Below, in pieces: positions 12,796-18,246 of a stretch of 18,246 bases of DNA. Numbering within the stretch: the first letter of the stretch is position 1; each line of letters begins with the position of its first letter. The stretch is taken from assembly GCA_964582415.1 (NCBI GenBank), contig CAZOSF010000050.1, positions 1 to 18,246 of the forward strand, read 5' to 3'. Origin of the DNA: CAZOSF01 sp964582415. GTDB lineage: Bacteria > Bacteroidota > Bacteroidia > Flavobacteriales > Flavobacteriaceae. The notes beneath the pieces are model-generated. The model was not told where the DNA came from and made no database searches. It saw only the letters and a program-made list of their open reading frames with translations. Position numbers and translations under genes: made by a program.

Positions 12796-15696
12796 TTGAT
12801 ATTTTATAAAGATTTTGAAAAAGGAGACGTGTTCTCCTTTTTTTATTTCTTAAATTCGAGATTAAATAAGGGAGGCATCGAAACGGTAAAGACATATATT
12901 TTAAAGGCTTTTGACCTAAAGGAGCATGAATTGAAGAAAACATTGCTACTTCAGTTAAATATCTTTTTGATCATTACCACATTGCTCATCGTTAAGCCTA
13001 CCATCAACTCCTTGTTTTTAAGTGAGCTTACTTCCGACGCCTTACCTTTGGGTTATATCCTTACCGCTATTATGGCATTGTTGGGTTCCTATTCCTATAA
13101 TTGGGCACTAGAACGTTTTACACTTATCAAGGTCATCACTATGACCTTTGTGTTTTCCATCGCCAGTTTGGTGTTTTTTGGATTGGCCTTCCAATTAAAT
13201 TTTGCGAGAGGATTTTTTCTGTATATACCCTATGTATGGGTAGCCATTTTTGGTTTGCTTACCGCCTCTCAATTTTGGATTCTAGCCAACCTTGTCTATA
13301 ACATTCGAGAAGCAAAACGAGTCTTCGGTTTTATTGGTGCTGGAGCCATAACGGGGGGGATTTTCGGGGGCTATTTAACCTCCATTCTTGCAAAATTATT
13401 GAGTGCGGAAGGGTTGCTCTTTGTAGCGGCTGGCCTTCTAGTATTTTGTATTCCGATTACGAAACATGTTTGGAAAATGGAGGTGCCGAGACTAAATACC
13501 TTTCAGGTTTCCAAACGGCATGGGCCCAAGGAAAAATCTCCCTTCAAATTAATACGGAAATCGAAATTGCTTTCTCACATAGCCATCGTAGTGGGGATAA
13601 GTGTCCTTGTAGCAAAATTGGTCGACTATCAATACAGTGATTATGCGGCAAGATTAATTCCCAATAAAGATGATCTGGCCTCTTTCTTTGGTTTTTGGTT
13701 TTCCACACTGAGTGTTGTTTCACTTGTTATTCAACTCTTTTTAACCCCGCGTATTGTGGGTACATTTGGCGTAGGGAAGTCTCTCTTGTGGTTACCTCTG
13801 GGTATCTTACTGGGATCGATTCTATTGCTGCTAATTCCCGAATTATGGGTGGTCGTAGCCATCAAATTAACGGAAGGAAGTTTAAAACAATCGGTGAATA
13901 AAGCTTCCACCGAATTGCTTTCCATCCCCATTCCGATAGAGATTAAAAAGCGAACAAAAACCTTTATCGATGTGGTGGTAGATTCCATTGCGACGGGGGT
14001 AGCTGGGATCACGCTCTATCTATTTATTCATGGGTTCCATGTTTCTTCAACTCTAATTAGCTTCTTGGTCATTGTCTTGATATTGGTATGGGTTTTCTAT
14101 GTTGTTCTGTTACGAAAGGAATACATTTTCGCCTTTAAGGAATTGCTAACGGCTTCGCACGATAATAAAAACCAGCAGCACCATAAAAAAGAACTTCCAA
14201 TCACCTCCATTTTGGAAACAGTAAAAAAAGTGTTTGCAGAAGGATCGGAAGGTCAAATTATTCATATGCTTCATAGGACAAAAGAAGTTCAGGATGAACG
14301 TCTATTTTACCCTATAAAGGAGCTTCTAATGCATATATCTCCTGAGGTAAGAATATTGGCTATCAAGAACTTATATGATTTAAAAACGGAGAATCTATCG
14401 AAAGAAATGGAATTGCTCATTCTGGATAGTAATCAAGAAGTTACCACCGAGGCTTTCCACTATTTGGCCAAATACTACCCCGGGGATCCGCATGTTTTAT
14501 TGGAAAAGTATTTGAACAGCGAGGATCATACAATTTCAAATGCCGCACTAATCATGTTGGCAGAGGAATATCGGCACAGGCATAGTATGTTCAGAAATGA
14601 GGAAATCGTGAACAGCATTAAATATGCAATGGATGGAATAGCACATATTGAAGACAATCGGCTACGTGAAGAGCGATTGGATGCTGTATTACAAGCTATT
14701 GGTTATTCTAGATTGGAAAAGTTTTATCCCTTTATAAGAACCCACATGGAGTCCAAGGACCTAGAAATACAGAAGTCTGCGATAAAAGCTGCTTCTAGGA
14801 CCTTGGATTTTCATTTTGTGGAACAATTGCTTCATCATATAGTGCATAAAGAGACACGACAGGAGGTTATTGAGGCCTTATATCATTATGGAGAACCTGT
14901 TATTGATGTATTGTATCATCTAGTGCATGATGAAAAGGTGTCTCCAGAAGCTGGTATGCATGCCATTGCTGTTTTTGAGAAATTTGAATCACCCAAGGCG
15001 ATGAGAGCGTTACTGCGGTTGATTGATTCAGAGCATATGGTAGAGATAGAAGCTATCGAGGCACTCAAACGACTAAAATGGTCGGAAAACCACTTGGAAG
15101 TCGATGACAAATTGGTCATAGATAGGGTACTCACAGAATGTCAGATTTATCAAACAACCCTTTCGGTGATTCATTCCCATATTGTTTTACAACATAGGAA
15201 CAAAAGAAAAGAAGAGAACCCAGAACTGACGGAGGCGAGAAATGGCCTAATGAATGTACTAGAGCATCGAATCGATAGACAATTGAATCGAATTTTTAAG
15301 TTGGTAGGAGTGAAATATCCGCCCGGTGATATTGACCCTATTTTCCAATCAATTGTTTATGGGGAAGAAGAGCAAAGGATAAATGCAATTGAGTTTCTCG
15401 ATAATATTCTAAACAATACCCTAAAAAGACAACTCATTCCTGTAGCCGAATCTATGCCGGTGTCTACCCTAAATGAACAAAAGCTTAAGAAATTAAACTT
15501 AAAAATTTACAGTGAGGTAGAATGCTATAACTTACTTATGGAGCGCAAGGATTCTAGACTTAAGATGGCCGTTCTCTATTTGATTGAGCAATCAAAAAGC
15601 CCGAAATTTAAATTTTTGGTAGAGAGGGCTTCCCGTGATTCCCATCCAAAAATTCAAAATCGGGCTCAGCATATTTTGAAAACGATCTACAGTTAG
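12796..15696 (+). CDS. NTT/MFS-like membrane transporter fused to C-terminal HEAT-type repeats
   Basis: The frame encodes up to 966 residues. Counted from the TTG at 12796, the N-terminal half (about 45-445) has some eleven or twelve hydrophobic helices. Its stretch VKPTINSLFLSELTSDALP resembles the nucleotide-transporter (ATP:ADP antiporter, Npt1/Npt2) superfamily, a relative of MFS. The soluble C-terminal half (about 465-966) is built of repeated amphipathic helix pairs typical of HEAT or ARM repeats, for example LLMHISPEVRILAIKNLYDL. Such fusions occur in free-living Bacteroidota; the substrate is unknown. There is no in-frame ATG before the first helices. The TTG at 12796 lies ahead of a terminator hairpin, so the true start is probably near 12877-12898 at an unusual codon (ATC, ACG or ATT; GGGAGG at 12870-12875 precedes ACG at 12883). 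Its stop overlaps the stop of the convergent hydrolase. Confidence 0.85.
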   Translation: MIFYKDFEKGDVFSFFYFLNSRLNKGGIETVKTYILKAFDLKEHELKKTLLLQLNIFLIITTLLIVKPTINSLFLSELTSDALPLGYILTAIMALLGSYSYNWALERFTLIKVITMTFVFSIASLVFFGLAFQLNFARGFFLYIPYVWVAIFGLLTASQFWILANLVYNIREAKRVFGFIGAGAITGGIFGGYLTSILAKLLSAEGLLFVAAGLLVFCIPITKHVWKMEVPRLNTFQVSKRHGPKEKSPFKLIRKSKLLSHIAIVVGISVLVAKLVDYQYSDYAARLIPNKDDLASFFGFWFSTLSVVSLVIQLFLTPRIVGTFGVGKSLLWLPLGILLGSILLLLIPELWVVVAIKLTEGSLKQSVNKASTELLSIPIPIEIKKRTKTFIDVVVDSIATGVAGITLYLFIHGFHVSSTLISFLVIVLILVWVFYVVLLRKEYIFAFKELLTASHDNKNQQHHKKELPITSILETVKKVFAEGSEGQIIHMLHRTKEVQDERLFYPIKELLMHISPEVRILAIKNLYDLKTENLSKEMELLILDSNQEVTTEAFHYLAKYYPGDPHVLLEKYLNSEDHTISNAALIMLAEEYRHRHSMFRNEEIVNSIKYAMDGIAHIEDNRLREERLDAVLQAIGYSRLEKFYPFIRTHMESKDLEIQKSAIKAASRTLDFHFVEQLLHHIVHKETRQEVIEALYHYGEPVIDVLYHLVHDEKVSPEAGMHAIAVFEKFESPKAMRALLRLIDSEHMVEIEAIEALKRLKWSENHLEVDDKLVIDRVLTECQIYQTTLSVIHSHIVLQHRNKRKEENPELTEARNGLMNVLEHRIDRQLNRIFKLVGVKYPPGDIDPIFQSIVYGEEEQRINAIEFLDNILNNTLKRQLIPVAESMPVSTLNEQKLKKLNLKIYSEVECYNLLMERKDSRLKMAVLYLIEQSKSPKFKFLVERASRDSHPKIQNRAQHILKTIYS
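12818..12844 (+). terminator. Intrinsic terminator after the serine hydrolase gene
   Basis: AAAAAGGAGA (12818-12827) pairs exactly with TCTCCTTTTT (12833-12842) around a 5-nt loop, and the T-run continues to 12844. The open frame of the following transporter reads back through this hairpin to a TTG at 12796, so either the transporter starts later or its leader contains this element. Confidence 0.85.
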
Positions 15697-16805
15697 TTTT
15701 CTCCTTCGGCGTGAATGATTTTGTCGATGTTACTTGCCAAACTCAAGTGATCGTAAGCAGAATTCTTTAATAAAACATTACTCATTAAAACTACTACATA
15801 TTTTGTGTTATCTGGATGCTCTACAATAGCAACAGAATTCATGTAATTGTTCACATTCCCTTTGTACTTTCCACATCCAGCACCTTTACTGTGGTCACAC
15901 TTGTAAAGACTTCCAGACTTAAAGTAGACTGCAGCATCCTTAAGTTCTGGGGAAGCGGCATAACGGATACGACGGTCGGTCATAAAAATGATGCGTTTCA
16001 TCTCCAAGCTGGATTGCTTATCCACAATCTTCCCTTGCTCCAGGTTAATGACCCATTTCATAAGTCCATGACTGGTTCCCTTACTTCCACCAACCACAGG
16101 GCAAAGTGATTTCGCAGTGTGGGTAAAGAAACTACCAAGTTTCCATTCCTCTTCGGTAATTCCCATATCCCTAAGGGGTTGATTTACCACATCATGTGCA
16201 AGGGTGGCTAGTTCCTTTTTGGGAGTTTCTTTTAGGAAGGCCTCTCTTTCTTCGTCGGTTGCTGTTGGGTACTTGTCTCCTAAACCAGCCATAAGAAGGG
16301 CTTCTCGCCATACAGTACTCGCAGCACCGTTGTTACTAACAGATACCATATGATCTACCCATTCGAATAATGAGAACTCATCACTCGCAATAACTTGGCG
16401 TTTTACCATTTTTTTGGTTTCCATATCAAATACCGGAATGGTATGGTGATCGCCAACACCCCATTGTCCGGATTTTACCCTTTTGGTACGCATAAGCTCC
16501 AATCTTTTCTCATAAGAATTTGGGTAGATTTTAGCGAGCTGGGTGAAGAANNNNNNNNNNNNNNNNNNNNNNNNNNNNNNNNNNNNNNNNNNNNNNNNNN
16601 NNNNNNNNNNNNNNNNNNNNNNNNNNNNNNNNNNNNNNNNNNNNNNNNNNCTTTTCGATGTTTTTATTTCACCGCTCTTCACCATCTGCCAGTATACTAG
16701 ACGTTTGATGCCTGAATAGTTATATCCATCGATCGGATAGAGTGTGCTTGCCGTAAAGGCGAATAACGAGCCAACAATGGCTAAAAGAAAAAAGAATCGT
16801 TTCAT
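15693..16805 (-). CDS. Secreted beta-lactamase-fold serine hydrolase, interrupted by an assembly gap
   Basis: The product opens MKRFFFLLAIVGSLFAFTAS, a Sec signal peptide without a lipobox Cys. About 51 residues precede the 100-N gap and 285 follow it. After the gap the penicilloyl-serine transferase pattern is visible: a SxN motif (SNN in VSNNGAAS, about 157-159 if the gap length is taken literally) and KSGS (about 296-299). The SxxK nucleophile must lie in the unsequenced part, just before FFTQLAKIYP. Two Cys (about 303 and 311) bracket a short loop directly after KSG and could form a disulfide beside the active site. The gene begins on the stop of the dikinase-like gene (TAATG, 16803-16807), so the two are translationally coupled. 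Activity may be cell-wall or beta-lactam hydrolysis; substrate unknown. Confidence 0.8.
   Translation of the reverse strand: MKRFFFLLAIVGSLFAFTASTLYPIDGYNYSGIKRLVYWQMVKSGEIKTSKXXXXXXXXXXXXXXXXXXXXXXXXXXXXXXXXXXFFTQLAKIYPNSYEKRLELMRTKRVKSGQWGVGDHHTIPVFDMETKKMVKRQVIASDEFSLFEWVDHMVSVSNNGAASTVWREALLMAGLGDKYPTATDEEREAFLKETPKKELATLAHDVVNQPLRDMGITEEEWKLGSFFTHTAKSLCPVVGGSKGTSHGLMKWVINLEQGKIVDKQSSLEMKRIIFMTDRRIRYAASPELKDAAVYFKSGSLYKCDHSKGAGCGKYKGNVNNYMNSVAIVEHPDNTKYVVVLMSNVLLKNSAYDHLSLASNIDKIIHAEGEN
16551..16650. other. Assembly gap of 100 N
   Basis: This is exactly 100 undetermined bases, the conventional placeholder for a scaffold join of unknown size. It lies inside the second serine hydrolase gene. 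The reading frame happens to continue across it at this length, but the true length and the residues it hides, including the expected SxxK nucleophile, are unknown. Confidence 0.98.
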
Positions 16806-18246
16806 TACAGTTGGGTATTTAGTGGTATGTTTTGTTTTTTGTTCGTTTTTGGTGTGATACTCTCTAGGTAATCCGAGCTAAGAGCCTTTTTGTTTTCCAC
16901 AAAAGGACGGATTTGGAATAACCAAATTTTCCCATCCTTGAATCCGAGCTCCACATCATAGGCTCCATTATAGCTGGAATCCCAAGCCTTCGGCATACGA
17001 TCACGAATTTCTTCGGCCAATTTACAGATGGCAGTGATGTCTTTCTGAGTCAATATACGCTTATCAAAAGTGGTTTCATGCTTTTCTACCCCACCAGTTG
17101 CTGGCAAATAATTATACTTAGCCTCTCTTGCAGGAGCAATTAGTTCGTAGGTTTCATCCATTCGTAATAAATAAGTTTCGGCAACTTGCCCATCAACAGC
17201 TCCTCCGGCGCCATGACTGAAGGCTACGGTTAGGTCATTGTCGATACCCGAGCGAATCCCTTTGGTAATCATCACTCCACTGAAATCTACATTCACACCA
17301 GGAATTACCAAAATAGAGGGGAATACATTTTCTGGATTGGACAAGTATTTTTGTCTCCATTTGAAGCTTCTTTCCGTGTAAGGAGATGCCCAAACTTCTT
17401 TAATGCCGTTCCAGATATTTTCTTCTCCAGCAACATTGAACAGGGTAAGGTTCAATCCTGCTCCAGTAAATTCTTTTAAGTCTTCCATGTTCGTATCACT
17501 ACGCAAGAAAACAGGAATCTTTCCAAAAGGCTGGTTGTAGGCTTCTTTATATCCATCCTTCATTTGTTTCTTGAATTCCTCCTTCAATGGCATTTTCATG
17601 ATCGCCTTGCGCAATTCTTCCAACTTCGCCAATTGAAAAGCTTCTACCTTATCTTCTGAAGTACCCTGAGCACGCATGGAATCTGCCTCTTTAAACATAT
17701 CGGTTAAGAAGCCCCAATAGCTCGTGCCTTTATCCGGCATCGGCATATTCATGTGATCGCGGAAGATACCAAATGGGATCACCAAGCCTTCCACAACGTG
17801 ATCTGGGAATATCTTTTTCAATTGCCCCAAATTAGCCGCTTTCGGTCCACAAAGATTACCGGAGGATGAAGCATCTACTTCCCGCATATTAAGGACGCGA
17901 TTTAAATCCAATCGCAATTTGTCAATCGGAACGGCGATTTTTTCGTTACTGCGCTTTTCAGCTTTGGTATCTTTCTCTTCAGAGAAAAGGGCTTTTTCTT
18001 CGGCCGACATATCATCGGCCAATTTTAAGATAACCGTTCCTTTATTGGATACCGCATAAAAGACTTTTTTTCCATTGAATTTCTTCATTGCTTGGAGATC
18101 ACTCGGCCCCATAGCAGCATTTGGGATCCCCAAGTTTCTTGCCAACAATTGAACGTGGGATACCATATTCCCTTCTTCAACGGTGGCAATCCCGGCTACA
18201 GGTTTCAATCCTGAAGGAGGACGTTGGAAAATGTAGATTTTATTGG
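16805..18246 (-). CDS. PEP/pyruvate-binding dikinase-like protein, 5'-partial, His domain before the nucleotide-binding domain
   Basis: The frame is open to the window edge, with in-frame NKIYIFQRPPSG before a TTG at 18208, so the N-terminus lies outside. Numbering from that TTG, residues 1-65 are a PEP-utilising-enzyme mobile domain: GIATVEEGNMVSH with the candidate phosphohistidine H18, then LLARNLGIPNA. A linker rich in Lys and Glu follows (66-95). Residues about 110-440 are a PEP-synthase-type ATP-binding domain: GPKAANLGQL (121-130), LRSDTNMEDL (235-244), EVWASPYTERS (271-281) and DVELGFKDGKIWLFQIRP (418-435). In PpsA and PPDK the ATP-binding domain precedes the His domain; here the order is reversed, as in glucan, water dikinases. 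The acceptor is unknown. Its stop overlaps the start of the secreted hydrolase gene. Confidence 0.85.
   Translation of the reverse strand, partial: NKIYIFQRPPSGLKPVAGIATVEEGNMVSHVQLLARNLGIPNAAMGPSDLQAMKKFNGKKVFYAVSNKGTVILKLADDMSAEEKALFSEEKDTKAEKRSNEKIAVPIDKLRLDLNRVLNMREVDASSSGNLCGPKAANLGQLKKIFPDHVVEGLVIPFGIFRDHMNMPMPDKGTSYWGFLTDMFKEADSMRAQGTSEDKVEAFQLAKLEELRKAIMKMPLKEEFKKQMKDGYKEAYNQPFGKIPVFLRSDTNMEDLKEFTGAGLNLTLFNVAGEENIWNGIKEVWASPYTERSFKWRQKYLSNPENVFPSILVIPGVNVDFSGVMITKGIRSGIDNDLTVAFSHGAGGAVDGQVAETYLLRMDETYELIAPAREAKYNYLPATGGVEKHETTFDKRILTQKDITAICKLAEEIRDRMPKAWDSSYNGAYDVELGFKDGKIWLFQIRPFVENKKALSSDYLESITPKTNKKQNIPLNTQL

Noticed and set aside
13101..13901. Short alternative-frame plus-strand reading frames inside the transporter gene
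   Set aside because: They are fully nested in the conserved membrane domain, have no independent start context and carry no recognisable motif.
18206..18208. TTG at 18208 as the start of the dikinase-like protein
   Set aside because: It lies in the middle of the first strands of the mobile domain, and the frame stays open with protein-like sequence to the window edge, so the gene is 5'-truncated by the window.
1..18246. CRISPR arrays, insertion sequences, tRNA/rRNA genes and prophage signals
   Set aside because: I looked for direct repeat arrays, transposase motifs, terminal inverted repeats and RNA-gene signatures and saw none. Intergenic spaces are short and the gene content is metabolic.

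Overview
The window looks like draft chromosome sequence from a member of Bacteroidota, most likely a marine Flavobacteriia. Three things point that way. A fused CcoN-CcoO oxidase subunit is paired with a mono-heme CcoP. Promoter-like boxes match the Bacteroidetes TAnnTTTG consensus. Shine-Dalgarno sequences are mostly missing. I see no mobile elements, rRNA, tRNA or CRISPR arrays. A run of exactly 100 N at 16551-16650 marks a scaffold gap.

Layout. Positions 1-402 hold a small unrecognised protein whose frame is open to the window edge. It converges on a two-domain universal stress protein (404-1213, minus strand). Positions 1359-10004 are a cbb3-type cytochrome c oxidase locus on the plus strand: ccoI (copper P-type ATPase), ccoS, ccoNO, ccoQ, ccoP, ccoG, ccoH and a SafE/DsbD_2-like membrane protein. 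A 49-residue membrane peptide (10033-10182) and a bidirectional terminator follow. On the opposite strand is hemN (10269-11633), the oxygen-independent coproporphyrinogen III enzyme for making heme at low oxygen. Together these genes supply the oxidase polypeptides, the copper route, the assembly factors and the heme for high-affinity respiration.

The right-hand part is different. A secreted class A beta-lactamase-like serine hydrolase (11875-12792) is followed by a terminator and then by a 900-odd-residue NTT/MFS-like transporter fused to HEAT-type repeats (12796-15696). Convergent to these is a minus-strand pair: a dikinase-like protein with its phosphohistidine domain in front of its PEP/pyruvate-type nucleotide-binding domain (16805 to the window edge), coupled by a TAATG overlap to a second secreted serine hydrolase (15693-16805), which is interrupted by the N gap.

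The strongest unlisted signal is regulatory. Three intergenic sites, ahead of ccoI, ccoS-ccoNO and hemN, share AACTGATA-N4-TCAT in the direction of the gene. Each lies exactly 23 nt upstream of a TAnnTTTG-like box and 48-52 nt upstream of the start codon. This is the geometry of a class II Crp/Fnr-activated promoter and defines a candidate low-oxygen regulon. The first site lies in the divergent region it shares with the stress protein.
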